Assembly: GCA_015499985.1 (NCBI GenBank)
Contig: JAAAUF010000066.1
Location: forward strand, 17,826 to 50,766
DNA length: 32,941 nt
From: Haplosporangium gracile
Lineage: Eukaryota; Mortierellomycota; Mortierellomycetes; Mortierellales; Mortierellaceae
Reading direction: 5' to 3'
The notes under the pieces were generated by a model that did not search any database, had not been told where the DNA came from, and saw only the letters and a program-made list of their open reading frames with translations. Below are positions 20,901 through 31,116 of this stretch, one piece after another (the first letter of the stretch is position 1; each line of letters starts with the position of its first letter). A program made the translations under genes and the position numbers.

Positions 20901-22236
20901 TCGCTCAATGGACCGATCTCATTGATTGTCCCTTATGGAAGATGCCAAAAAGTAGAATAATGCAGCCCCCAAGAAACCGAATAAGGGCACATATGACGGT
21001 GGAACGGACAAAAGAGAAGAGAACGAGCCTTAATGGATCATTGGCGCTTTGACACGCAAGCACGGGCGTCTCGGATTGCCAAGATGGAGAAGAACCTCAA
21101 TTCAATCCAACTCCACTGCCATCTTCTGGATGGATAAGGCGGTGTTGCAGTCAGTATTCAATTGAAAAAAAAGGCATCTCCTCATGTTGCCAACTTTGTT
21201 TTTTTACCAAGGCGAGAGAGATAGTATATACCACTTTTTTTACGTACAAAGCCATCTCATTGGCCAATTTCCCTTAACCTTCGATCCAACCAAACTCACT
21301 TTCTGAGGGAGAACCATCCATGGCTCATTCAAAAACTAGCGCCTCAGAGAGAAAGTGCAGGGACATGGCAAGGTATATTCCTTTTCCCTTTTGATAGAGA
21401 GCACTCTAAGACCGAATGGACAATGGCTCCAGTTTGGATATCGCATCCTAAAGCAATACCTAGCGATGCCAATTGAGGGAATAAGAAAGCGTAGTGGTTA
21501 TGTTGACGCAGATTGCTTCCATCGCCTCATCAATGATGTGCCTAATGTCTGAAACTTTGTGAGTATTACCAGGAGTATGACACACAGCATCTACTTTAAG
21601 TATGTCTTCCTCGACATTCGAAGATGTCCTCTCAAAGCCGAGAAAGCCCAGCGATGAAACCAATCGATAATCGAGCTACATAGGGAAGCTTGATGCTCGT
21701 AAGACGCACCTATTTGATGGGCGTATTGTCCGTCTAAATTGTTTCCTGTTCCTGCCTGCCTGACACTCAGTACATGTTTAGTCAACACACTCAGCAGCGA
21801 TACATATATTTTGATTGTGAGCAAGTGTGCTTGACCTGTCGAACTTTGTTTCTTACCTGCCTATGGTTGACTCTTTCTTTTTCTTCTGTTCTTAATGGCG
21901 TAGATTGTGTAGACGCTTGCACTGTAATACTATCCGCCTCGCGAAAGCGGCAACGTCTCTGAGTCGTATAGCTAACTTATATGTGAAATTGTGGCGCGAC
22001 TCTTATTTTTTTGCTTTCTTACTTGCTACTCCTCTCGTTCCACAGCACCAGACTTGCAACCCAAACATCCTGCCCCTTGCCTATGATCATTTCCGTTGCT
22101 CAGGAATGTTATGCCCGTGTTCGATTGTTGCGACAGCAGAACTAAATGGCGCGAAATAACAATGAACTTAAGGCTTATAGCTTACAAAAGTACAGGTTTT
22201 ATTGATATGAACATTGTTGTTGAGAAGTGCGTAGGA

Positions 22237-22242
<6 letters not shown>
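17969..22242. other. Gene-poor stretch, part 2
   Basis: No complete gene is seen in about 4.3 kb. Short pieces look coding-like by codon pattern but do not join: 20360-20443 (+, MVKLTMQLKDLREYASSERV and a few more residues), continued one frame over at 20439-20564; 21355-21552 (+, containing GYVDADCFHRLINDVPNV); and 21905-22159 (+). None is recognised. They could be relics of a decayed gene or element, or chance. A CACGTG lies near 20465. No tRNA-like B-box with a matching stem was found. Confidence 0.45.

Positions 22243-22284
<42 letters not shown>
22243..22284. repeat. GA dinucleotide microsatellite, 21 units
   Basis: An uninterrupted GA run ending 17 bp beyond the stop codon of the YbaY-like gene, so it lies in its 3' UTR (CT on the sense strand). 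Confidence 0.95.
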
Positions 22285-22288
<4 letters not shown>

Positions 22289-22300
22289 GCCTGGATAGTC

Positions 22301-23242
22301 TTACTGAATGAGATCAATCTCAATATCGACATTTTCGGTGGGGGCATCCCGGGTAAGGACATTGTTGGCCCAGGTCGAGATCCAGAGCAAAGTGTCCGAG
22401 TGCAGCTCCTCGACACGGACACTGACAGAGTAGACATTACGGTCGTCAATCTCCTTGGGGTCATAAAGGATACCAAAGGGGACAGGGAAAGGGAGGACTT
22501 CGCCGGCACCCAGAGCGATTCTCTGCTCACCGATTGTGACCGAGGGAGCATCCATCAGAGAGACGTCCAACAACTGGATCAGGATCTTGGCATTGGGTCC
22601 GACGCCATAGTTGGAGGAGGCAGGGACTGAGGTGGAGGCGTTGATCTGGCCAGTGAGGGTGTTCTTATGAGCGATGGGGGCGTCGTCGTACTTGGGGACG
22701 GGGTCAACCTCGACCTCGACATTGTTGGAGGAGTTGCCGTTCGTGATGACCGAGTGTCTCGAGGTGGAGATCCAGGTCAACTCGCCCTCCTCACCACTCG
22801 AGGGACTGGAAGACACATCGTACACTCTGACGGCAATGGCCAAGGACTGGTAGGGTTGGATGGTATCGGCATCGTAGGTCAAGCTAAAGAGGATCGGGAA
22901 CTTAACCCGGTCATCGCCAGTCAAAATGACATCCTCGCCCAGAGTAACCGAGGGGGTATCCATCAAGGAGACATCGAGCAGTTGGACAACAATGCGACTG
23001 TTGGCGCCAATCTCCAAGGCGGTCTCGCCGGGGTTGGTCTTGAGGTTGAGGGAGGGGACGACGGTGCCAGAGATGCGGGCCATTTGTGCACAGGTGTCTA
23101 TTGGTGGTGGAGCTGGTTGTTGTTGTTGTCGGGTTTGGGGGGTGGAGAAGGCAAAGGTGAGGGCCAGGACGAGTAGGCAGGTGAGAGACAGTAAACGTAG
23201 CAGTGTGCGAGGCCCCCTTTTATGTATGGTGCGGTTGGTCAT
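22301..23242 (-). CDS. Membrane-anchored protein with two tandem YbaY/YscW-like domains, 313 aa
   Basis: Single exon. A basic N-terminus (NRTIHKRGPR) precedes a hydrophobic segment at residues 14-33, a signal peptide or signal anchor into the ER. Two homologous domains follow, about 54-180 and 195-313. Both carry the family core, VQLLDVSLMDTPSV (residues 86-99) and IQLLDVSLMDAPSV (222-235), then a YDxxxI segment, an alternating V-R-V strand and a WIST motif near the end. This is the pattern of the YbaY / YscW lipoprotein-chaperone family (Pfam PF09619), which in bacteria is a small periplasmic lipoprotein domain; its function there is poorly known. N-glycosylation sequons occur (NRT, NSS, NAS). 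The start is the first ATG; the frame stays open above it only from a GTG. It lies 489 bp downstream of the X325 gene on the same strand. Origin by transfer from bacteria followed by internal duplication is inferred. Confidence 0.82.
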   Translation of the reverse strand: MTNRTIHKRGPRTLLRLLSLTCLLVLALTFAFSTPQTRQQQQPAPPPIDTCAQMARISGTVVPSLNLKTNPGETALEIGANSRIVVQLLDVSLMDTPSVTLGEDVILTGDDRVKFPILFSLTYDADTIQPYQSLAIAVRVYDVSSSPSSGEEGELTWISTSRHSVITNGNSSNNVEVEVDPVPKYDDAPIAHKNTLTGQINASTSVPASSNYGVGPNAKILIQLLDVSLMDAPSVTIGEQRIALGAGEVLPFPVPFGILYDPKEIDDRNVYSVSVRVEELHSDTLLWISTWANNVLTRDAPTENVDIEIDLIQ

Positions 23243-23731
23243 TGGGCGCTGAGCAAGAAGGGAATGAATCGAGGCGGAGATGGGGTGAATGTTTATGTCC
23301 AGAGGAGAGGAGGAAGAGGGATTATGATCCACAAATAAACATTCGCGCGTCAGTCGCCATCGTCGTCGTGTTGTTGATTCTACGTCAGGCTGAAAATATT
23401 GTTGTTCGCGGGCATCAGACTCGGATCATTGTTGATGAGGAAATCGAGCAACCATTGGGTCCTCATTCATCCTCTCATAAAGGTGTGGAGTGCGAAAAAC
23501 ACACTAAGAGAGCACACACAGCAACACTCAGCGGGGCATTTTGTGTCACAGACAGGAGTGTCACTTTGTTCTGGATGGACGATGGGTATCAGAAACAAAC
23601 GTGTGTTGCTTGTGGTCAGTGAGTGGTTGATTGTTAATGGTCAGTTAGACCATGGGCGCTTTTATTACAGGGATTAGAGTGGTGCAAGAATATTGGCAGG
23701 ATATGTATGAATAGTGGACAAAGAACCCTTT
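23243..23731. other. Intergenic between the YbaY-like and X325-like genes
   Basis: Both neighbours are on the minus strand, so this holds the promoter of the YbaY-like gene and the 3' UTR of the X325-like gene. A sense-strand TAATAAAAGC near 23655-23665 is a possible TATA element, but it lies over 400 bp from the ATG. No gene is seen. Confidence 0.5.
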
Positions 23732-24466
23732 TTAGAGGATCATGGCTGCTGCGAAAAAGACAGCAGCAGCAGTGGTTGCAGCAGCACCCTTGATAGAGAA
23801 GGTACTGGCCCCGCTAGTGGGCTTGGCTCCACCAGGCGAAGTAGTCGAGGGAGTCGATCCGCTGTTGGCGTTGTCGATACACTTGGACTGATCAAACGAA
23901 GGAGCAGCGGTGACGAGAATAACATCGGCGCACTGATAGAGAGGGCTGTCGCCACCGTTGTAGACGAGCTGGATGGTGGCATTGACGTTGTTGGCAGCAC
24001 CCTTAAAGGAGGAAAGATCGAGGGATAGGCAGGACTGGAAAGGATGGGTAACCTGGATGGTGCCAGCGGGGGCCGACGAGGCAGTGGTAAAGTCAGCAGC
24101 TGTGGGGTTGTTACCGTAGGCGACGTTGACCTGCACCGATGCGGTGGGGTGGAAGCTGGTGATCTGGACGAATCCCTTGGCTGTATAGTATAGATAACAT
24201 GAATGACAAGTATAAATGGAACGTTTATTACTTTGTCCGCACGATTGAGATTGCACGTTGGAAAGAGTTCAAAAGCAACAAGAGAAAACAAACATACTCA
24301 AGGGGAACTGAGTGCGGTTGCCAGCGGCATTGTAGGCAGCTCCACCGCAGGGAGCGATGGGTTCGTCGTCATCGCTGAAACCACGGGAAGGAGGGTAATC
24401 GAGGGTGTAGTGGGCCATGGCAGCAGAGCTGCACAGGAGCATGGTAGCCAAAGTCAAGACTTTCAT
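23732..24466 (-). CDS. Secreted GPI-anchored copper-site protein, Bim1/X325-like, 205 aa
   Basis: Two exons, in coding order: 24298-24466 and 23732-24180, with a 117-nt GTATGT...CAG intron (in frame). The signal peptide MKVLTLATMLLCSSAAMA is followed at once by His19, so the mature protein starts HYTLDYPPSRGF and then EPIAPCGG. An N-terminal His after signal cleavage and this CGG motif are hallmarks of the LPMO-like X325 family (copper acquisition factor Bim1-like). In this family the N-terminal amine and His take part in a copper site, and studied members act in copper uptake or at the cell wall and are not known to cleave polysaccharide. Four mature Cys (APCGG, QSC, YQC, SKC) could form two disulfides. 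The Ser/Thr/Gly-rich stretch and final hydrophobic tail (TAAAVFFAAAMIL) predict a GPI anchor. A TATA-like box lies about 135 nt upstream. Confidence 0.87.
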
Positions 24467-24990
24467 TGTTTTATGTGGTAATCGGAAGGAGAAGAGTGTA
24501 AAGAATAAGGACGAAGAAGGACCAAGAAAGGAGGAGAAGGAAAGGAGTGAAAGAGGGAGTGATGAAAGAGGAAGGGGACGAAGGGAACGAAGAGAGTCCT
24601 TTTAAATAAAAAGAAGAAAAAAGAAAACGTCAAAAGGGCCGAGGTTGTCAGTTGGATTGACAACCTTTTTGGGGGGAATGAGATGGGATGACAAGCTTGC
24701 GGTCGAGAATGACAGGCCAGGTTTATCCGGTGGAGAGAGGCGGGTGTACTTCACAAAGATGGATGTTGCCCATACAAGAAGGAGAAATAGTCTAACAAAC
24801 AACAAACGGCTTGATAATCAAATATCCCCGCACCTAAATCGGCCCCGAGTCGTTTTTTTTTTTTTGAGTGCTAATAGATTGACAGACTCTTGCACCGCGA
24901 GGGTACTCGCCATCAACATCAGTCATCTCTCTTCTTGCTCAGTCAGTCGACATAGGCTAATAATGCTTGTATATACTCTTTAATTAACTT
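24467..24990. other. Intergenic: X325 promoter and 3' UTR of the methyltransferase
   Basis: From 24480 to 24600 the + strand is nearly pure purine, giving a polypyrimidine leader on the sense strand of the X325-like gene, headed by a TATA-like element. The rest, to the methyltransferase stop at 24991, shows no gene; a T run lies near 24854-24864. Confidence 0.5.
24598..24607 (-). promoter_or_regulatory. TATA-like element of the X325-like gene
   Basis: The sense strand reads ATTTAAAAGG at the upstream end of the pyrimidine-rich leader, about 135 nt before the ATG at 24466. Confidence 0.4.
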
Positions 24991-27427
24991 TTAATCAGGA
25001 CTCATTTCTTGCTGTCGCTGCTGTTGCTGGTGGAGGGCTCGGTCAGACGCAGACGCCGGTTTCTGCGCGACAATGACGTGATAATTGATGTACGCGTGCT
25101 CCTCGACAGCCTCCTCAAAGATACTCCTCGTTAACTCACGATACTCTTCAGATCTCCCGTGGCCCTGTCGAACGTAAATCGGCTCCAGTTCATTCACAAA
25201 CTGCCGCTGGTTCACCAGCATCGCCTGTCCTACTACCCCTCCCCATCCAAGAGGGATCGAAAACACCTTCAACGCCACATTCACAAACCCCGCACTCTCC
25301 AATAAATGTTGCATCTCGTGAATCACGTTCGGGTTTCGCCCCATTGCCTCAAATATCCGCACGCAGTACTCTCCAGCCAGCTGACACAGGTCTCCTCCTC
25401 CTCGAAGATGCAGATCGGGTTCCAAAATCTGTACCCAGCCGCCTCGTTTTAGAACCCTGAACAGCTCGAGACTCGTCCGTTGCCACTCTGTTGACATTAA
25501 AACCACTGACTGACGTCGTTGGTATACAAAGTCGAATTGTTCATTTGTAAATGGGAGTCGATTCAGAGGGACATCGGGCACAAATGTGCAATTTCGAGGT
25601 CGAAGCGTCGGTCTAATGTTAACTCCAGTGAGAGCGGGTGCGGCGGATGGCGATCCTCCCGCTGAATTATTGAGCGAAGATGCAGCAGGTCCTGTCGAGC
25701 CCATTTGAGACTGATCGGCTCCGAGAAGTCCACGGGGGCGAAGGAGAGGGGTACTTTTTTCAGCATTCGAGGTTGTAAACACAATCTGTGGGCAGGCTAC
25801 AAAGTCAGTCTCTGGCATCTCGCTCGCCATGTCCTAACAATGAAGCAAAGACATAAAACAAAAACGGTTCCCCCATTCAGTTCTGATGTAAAATGCTTAG
25901 GTAAAGAAGAAAGCAACAATAAAATTCTCCAAGCGCAAGAACTAAAAGAAGAAAAAAAAACTTTGTTGTTCCCTTCTCGTCGTGGTGGCGACCATGAACA
26001 GCCACATCTTTTTCATTTCTGTGCAACGCATGGAAAGAAAGCAAAGACAAACACTTACCACAGTCCAATCGCCTGCACCACAGCCATTCTCGAGTACTCT
26101 TTTGAAAGCAAGGTCAATTGGTGCATGAAAGTTTCCTCCCATAATGTCCTTCATAAGGTAGTGCTGGTCTGTTATTCTAATAAAAATAGCATGAAAAGGA
26201 GAACAAAAAAAAGTACTTGAGCAATTGGTTTCTAAACACACTAGTGCAGCTAATCGTCGGCATGCAATGTCTCTGTTTTCCTTACCTGTCAACATATCCT
26301 TTGGCGGCCTCGGCCTCCATCTCATTAAGTAACTGACCATGCCGATAACTCCAAGCGTCGTTTTTCAACACCTCATCGTCCAATGCAGAGGAGGCTGGGG
26401 GTAGTTTCTTTTCGAGCCATGCAAAGCCTGCTTTGCCACGAATAAAGCTCAGCTTGGAGGACCGAGTCTGCGGTGAAATGTCCCCTACGGTTGAGAGGGA
26501 GGGCGCAGTTGTTGAAGGGCCTAGCCCTGGCGAAGAAATACTGGAATGCATCTGCTCGGGACCTTTTGAGTGTGTCGGTGACGGATCGCTTTCACTGCTG
26601 AGGTTGAACCTTCCAAGGGCAGAAATTGTCGGTTGAAACGAAGTTGCGGACTGCGAGGACGGAGGGCCATGTTGACCCAGCGAAGACATGGAGGTGTTGG
26701 AGATGGGAGTATGGAAAGTTGCCTGGGGAGGAAGAGTGGGCGATGTTGGGGCTGAGGGGTAGACACGTGCAGTTTTAGAATGTGAAGATGGTGCACGCTG
26801 GTGTTGACCGTCGGGCGAAGACACGACGATGTTGTTGGCGAATGAGGGTGACGAAGACGGTGCTAATCCGGACCATGTTGATGCTGAGGTCTGCTGCTGA
26901 TATGGGTTAAGCGACTGCTGCTGCTGTTGCTGCTGAAGTTGTCGAAGTTGTTTCTTCGCTTTTGCCCGTGCCTTTTCGTTCTGTTTGTTGATTTTCTTTT
27001 GTTGCTTTTGTTCCCACAAATCGTCGACGGTTGTTGTCGATTCAGCCTTTTTCTCGCCCGTTGCGTCTATCCTGGTCTCTGGGTCGACCGGCTCTTTGCT
27101 CTTGCTTCGTATGGAGCTCAGGAAAGATGAGAGGTTTGTTTTGGAGCTGACGGCGGACTCTGTCCTTGTGCCTCCGCCGCCCGGGGTCGCATCGCCGGTG
27201 AGATCGGAGTCGTTCTGATCAGAGTAGGAATAGGAGTGGAGGTCGTCGGGTTTGCCAGCAAGAGAAGTGTTGAGAGGGTAGGCGGCAATGGGAGTGATGG
27301 TGACTCCTGTAAGATCCTTTTGAGCCTGCTTGTGTTGTTCCCGACGATGTTTGTCCTTTTGTGATATGCTGCTTTCAGTAGTGGATCGAGAAAGGACTTT
27401 GTTGAGTTTTGATGGCTGTGCTCCCAT
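24991..27427 (-). CDS. SAM-dependent methyltransferase with disordered, possibly myristoylated N-terminus, 700 aa
   Basis: Three exons, in coding order: 26286-27427, 26059-26176, 24991-25833 (2103 nt, in frame). Introns are 109 and 225 nt with GTAAGG and GTAAGT donors. The start MGAQPSKLNK has Gly2 and Ser6, the pattern for N-myristoylation. Residues about 10-340 are Ser/Gln/Pro-rich and disordered, with a basic Lys/Gln coil (KKINKQNEKARAKAKKQLRQ). The class I methyltransferase core begins near residue 350. Motif I is VLENGCGAGDWTV (408-420), split from the rest by intron 2. A low-complexity insert of about 60 residues follows, then VPLNRLPFTNEQFDFVYQRR, ELFRVLKRGGWVQILEPD and a C-terminal helical part. 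The core resembles fungal UMTA/Methyltransf-type proteins of unknown substrate. The first in-frame ATG is 27427; a longer frame above it has no ATG. Confidence 0.85.
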
Positions 27428-28103
27428 CTTCTGTCCGTTGGGCAATCCCGCGAGGAAGAGGAAGGGAAGTAAAGGAGGAGTGAAAGGGAAGAAAGGGACG
27501 TGGAGAGAGACGAAAAGGGGCGAAGAGAGAAGGAACGGGAGCAAGTGAGGGTGAAAAGGGGAGGCAATTAAAGCAGCTGAAGCAACTGAAGGTAAGGTGC
27601 AAGTCAAGGCAAAGGAAGGATGCAGTAAGGAACATATGAAAAGGGTAAAAGAGGAAGAGAGTGTTGGTTTGTTGAAAGACAAGTGAGATCCAATCCCCGT
27701 GGACCTTTTAAAAAAAAAAAAAATGACCGTGGACTACACAAAATGGACACCTATGGACATTATGGACACCCATTTGAATAAAAATTGGTATCGTTAGACA
27801 CAAATTGGACTTTCTTTGATGGACAGAACACACGACCGACACATGTAGACGTGATGGTTTGGGGACATATCCTTGGGCTTTTTTATTTTTCGGGAGCTCG
27901 TTTTTTTTAAGTCCATTTTGTTCTTATTTTTTTTTTCTTGTAGCGAAATAAGACAAGGTAAGTCAACATATTAGAACCATTGACATCAGTAAAAATTGGA
28001 ATAAAGAATGCTTTAATGATATCGATATTTACAAAGCTGAAAAACTTTTTTTTTTTTTGTTGTATGTATGAATGTCCGTTTAAACACCAGAGACCCTTAT
28101 TCC
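27428..28103. other. Intergenic: methyltransferase leader/promoter and TAT 3' UTR
   Basis: From 27435 to 27560 the + strand is purine-rich, so the methyltransferase leader is polypyrimidine on its sense strand. A poly-T followed by TTTAAAAGG on the sense strand near 27705-27720 may be its TATA-like element, about 280 nt from the ATG. Several copies of TGGACA/GTGGAC cluster at 27697-27825. The rest is AT-rich 3' flank of TAT. Confidence 0.45.
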
Positions 28104-29647
28104 TTAAACGTGGTGACGGGCGCAGAACTCGGCCATGCGGGTGTAGGCGTCCTGGAGGACCTCGGGAGGGGAGGTGAAGACGATGCGGATGAAATTGGGG
28201 CACTGGAAGACCGAACCAGGCAAGCACATGACAGACTCCTCACCCAACAACTTTTCTGTAAAGACAATATCGTTATCGATATCCTTGAACTCGGCAACGT
28301 TGATCGAGATCATGACATACATGGCACCCTGGGGGACAATAACCTTGAGACCGGGGACCTTGGACAATATATCAGTCGAGAGCTTGGCGTTGGCCTCGAG
28401 CTGGACACGGGTCTCGTCGTAGAAGGTGGGGTCGGTCTTGTGAAGGATATCAGACAGGGCAGCCTGGATCAACGAGTTAGAGCCCAAGATCAACTGGGAC
28501 AAGCTGTTGAGACCCTCACGAACCTCAGCGTTGAAGATGTTGTTGCGGTCGTGGATGAAGATCCAGCCGACTCTCCAGCCGGGAACAAGATACTTCTTGG
28601 CGAGACCGCCGACGGCGAGGACGGGGACGGTGGTGGTCAAGGAGGCAAGGGGGAAGAACTCGTTGCCGGAGAAGACGAGGTCGCAGTAGATCTCGTCGGC
28701 GATCACGGGGAGGTGGTTACGCTCACAGACGGCCAAGAAGTCGAGGAGGTGCTGCTTCCTAAAGACGGAGCCGCAGGGGTTCGAGGGGTTGTTCATGACG
28801 ACGGTGGTGGTGCGGTCGTCAATCAACGACTCCAATTGCTTCAAGTCCATCTCCCAGTTGTTCTCGGGCTAACGTGTAGGATAGTACATAGTGAAAGTGA
28901 AACTGTCAGCAAAAAACCATGATATTTGTGAACTGCAAAGTTGTTCTTGCTTGTCAACAATTGGGTGCGAATAATTGCTGGTCGATGATGTCGATGCTGC
29001 AGGTGCTCAAATGGGTGGGGGGGTGAGAGGAGAAAAGTGTGGGAGAAGAAGGAGATGCAGCATAGAAAAAAAGTACGAGAGGGAAGGAGGTATAAACTCA
29101 ATTTGGAAAAGAAAAAGGGTACACAAACAAAGAACAGATCATCGAAATGTGGACAAAGTAAACCCCTTACCAAGAGATCATAGTAACGGACTTCAACGCC
29201 CTTGGAGTCAGCCAAAGTCTGGTAAAGCGAGAATCCAGGACGAGGCAACAAGATGTTATCGCCCTCGTTACAGAGAACACCAATACACATGTCCAATGCA
29301 CCCGAGCATCCACTCGTAATAATCACATCCTGAGCGGTCAAAGGAGCAGCGGGGAGAGTAAACTTGTCAGCAACAGCCTGACGGGCATGAAGATAACCGG
29401 TCGAAGGGGGGTAACCGTTAGACTTGTAGGAGCGCAACTGCTTGGAGACGGCCTCGGTACAAGTCTCGTGAATCTTGAAGTTTCCGAAAAGGGTAGGGTC
29501 ACCGAGGGCGAGCGAGATCATCGACTTGTTAGCATTGGGCTTGACCTTGATGTGATCGACAATGGCGCGGATGGGGTTCGAGGTGCGCTTGGAGATGATC
29601 GAGGCGGGGACCTTCCAGGACTGGCGGGTGTTGGTGTTTGAGGACAT
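28104..29647 (-). CDS. TAT: Tyrosine aminotransferase
   Basis: PLP-dependent fold-type I enzyme that transfers the amino group of L-tyrosine to 2-oxoglutarate, giving 4-hydroxyphenylpyruvate and glutamate, the first step of tyrosine breakdown. Two exons, in coding order: 29171-29647 and 28104-28868, with a 302-nt GTAAGG...TAG intron, giving 413 aa, close to the family length. Exon 1 carries SLALGDPTLFGNFK, SNGYPPSTGY and ITSGCSGALDM; exon 2 carries MNNPSNPCGSVF, VIADEIYCDLVFS and GGLAKKYLVPGWRVGW. The first Lys of AKK (about residue 250) is the expected Schiff-base lysine. The last Arg motif is PNFIRIVFTSPPEVL. All landmarks match animal TAT closely and it appears intact. A TATA box lies 84 nt upstream of the ATG. 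Use of related aromatic substrates is possible. Confidence 0.95.
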
Positions 29648-30043
29648 TGTTTGTGTGTATGTGTTTGTGGTTGGAGAAGGAGGAGTTGTGTTGAAAGAAG
29701 AAAAAAAAAGTGAAAACGAAGGAGGATATGTATATATGCGAAAAGTTGCAAATGAAACATCGGCCACCACACAGTGTACAAATCCCACCTTCAGTCGTGC
29801 AGCGTTATTTGCCCCGGGGGATTTTTGTTCGAAGCAGAACAAAATTGACTGTGGGAAGAAACGAGCACGTCAAACCCCTTAACCATACAAGAAAAATTGG
29901 TGGCAAACCCGCATATTCCGCTTTTGCTCTCCTCGCGCCTCAAAAAGAAGAGAACCATTCTTTGTATCAAATCTCAAATAAATAAGGATGCAACTGCACG
30001 CCTACATCTATTCGTATTCAAAAAGAAAACAAATGTCCTTTGA
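29648..30043. other. Intergenic upstream of TAT
   Basis: Holds the TAT promoter on the minus strand. Towards 29990-30060 there may also be the 5' end of the rightward gene at 30044: an ATG at 29988 opens a 24-codon frame that stops at 30060. Confidence 0.4.
29731..29736 (-). promoter_or_regulatory. TATA box of TAT
   Basis: A TATATA core within CATATATACAT on the sense strand, 84 nt upstream of the TAT start codon. Confidence 0.45.
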
Positions 30044-30771
30044 CGCCCACCTTTCCCAATAACCAGTACCTTCACTGTTCTCATCCCCCTCGCCGTCCTC
30101 TCCAACCTAACCGTCATCATCACTGTCCTCATCGATATTATCGATTCTACCAGTCCTGGCAGTTTTCGTTATGGCTGCCCCTCTTTTCCGGCTCTACTTG
30201 GAGACGACCCTCGATTGCTTGCCCGCCTTTTGCGACAGCCGCCTGTCGAGCCCCACAGCGATCGACAACGCGACTTGCCTTCTCTGCTTGATCTGGGCCT
30301 TCAAGTTCCGAACAGATCCAAGTGTTTTGACGATATCTTTGGAGATATTGGCGAAATATCGACCTTACACAATCGAACCGAATGTAGCGACCCTCATTTG
30401 ACCATCGGCTTCAGGTCTTCAGGAATATTTTCTGGCACGTGTCACTGTCATCAGGTACGGTGAAAGGCTGCGTCCTTGTCCGGTATAATACCTATAGAAT
30501 GTCCCTCCTTTGACCGAGTTATGATTAAGGTTTCCAATGGTCATCTCGACCATTTTGTCAAAGAACTCACAAGACATAAATACACGGCTCAAGGAAAGCT
30601 AGGGGGTTCCACCAGCTATGCCACGGAAATGTTCGTCAACTCTCGGCGCAATTTTTTTTTTATTCTAATACATGTTATCATATTTACCTAGCCTGGTCCA
30701 TCCAGCACGTCGCTGCTCAGATGTTCCATCCCGAATCTCACTTTTTCTACTTTGAAAGCGCCTATGAGTAA
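30044..30771 (+). pseudogene. Unrecognised protein-coding locus, multi-exon or decayed
   Basis: Strong coding signal without a complete model. The frame from 30044 to 30463 is open for 139 codons with pyrimidine-rich third positions. It encodes a hydrophobic segment (TFTVLIPLAVLSNLTVIITV) followed by a soluble part (PALLGDDPRLLARLLRQPP, KCFDDIFGDIGEI). A CAG/GTACGG donor lies at 30454/30455; otherwise a TGA at 30461 ends it. The same frame is open again to 30689 (CPSFDRVMIKVSNGHLDHFV). A textbook acceptor (TTCTAAT branch site, then ACCTAG) ends at 30691, and the bases after it encode WSIQHVAAQMFHPESHFFYF and end in TAA at 30769-30771. No in-frame ATG starts the first block, phases do not close with any single donor I tried, and a rival frame from ATG 30171 (76 aa) is also protein-like. 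Either introns I cannot resolve or a broken gene. Confidence 0.4.
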
Positions 30772-31116
30772 ATTTGATCCGCGCGCCCGCCGAAGCGATT
30801 AGTTTCAAGACTGACTGCTCGCAGACACCTTGATCCTGGGAGGGTTCACTCTGCAGGGTTATTAATAAAAGTGAGCTCCAGATCTATGCTTCATGTACCC
30901 ATTGCCTATCGCACAACATTTCATTAGAAAAAAAAAAAAAGAATCGACGTTCTAGTGCAACCGTCAAATATTCACTCGTCGCCTCATCTTGCCACTGTCT
31001 CCTTAAACTTGCTGGTGATGTGTTTTCATGCACTTTTTAAGAAAAAAAAAAGAACAAACATGGTCAGGAACTGCCATGATGGACACAAGCCCTCGTCCAC
31101 ATCCGCAGGCGCGTGT

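Noticed and set aside
22667..23176. Plus-strand frame of 169 codons opposite the YbaY-like gene
   Set aside because: It is an antisense shadow; repeated Gly/Asp/Val mirrors the duplicated sense-strand domain.
28068..28922. Plus-strand frame of 284 codons opposite TAT exon 2
   Set aside because: It is an antisense shadow caused by the C/G-rich third positions of TAT; the sequence is Gly/Asp/Val-rich and matches nothing.
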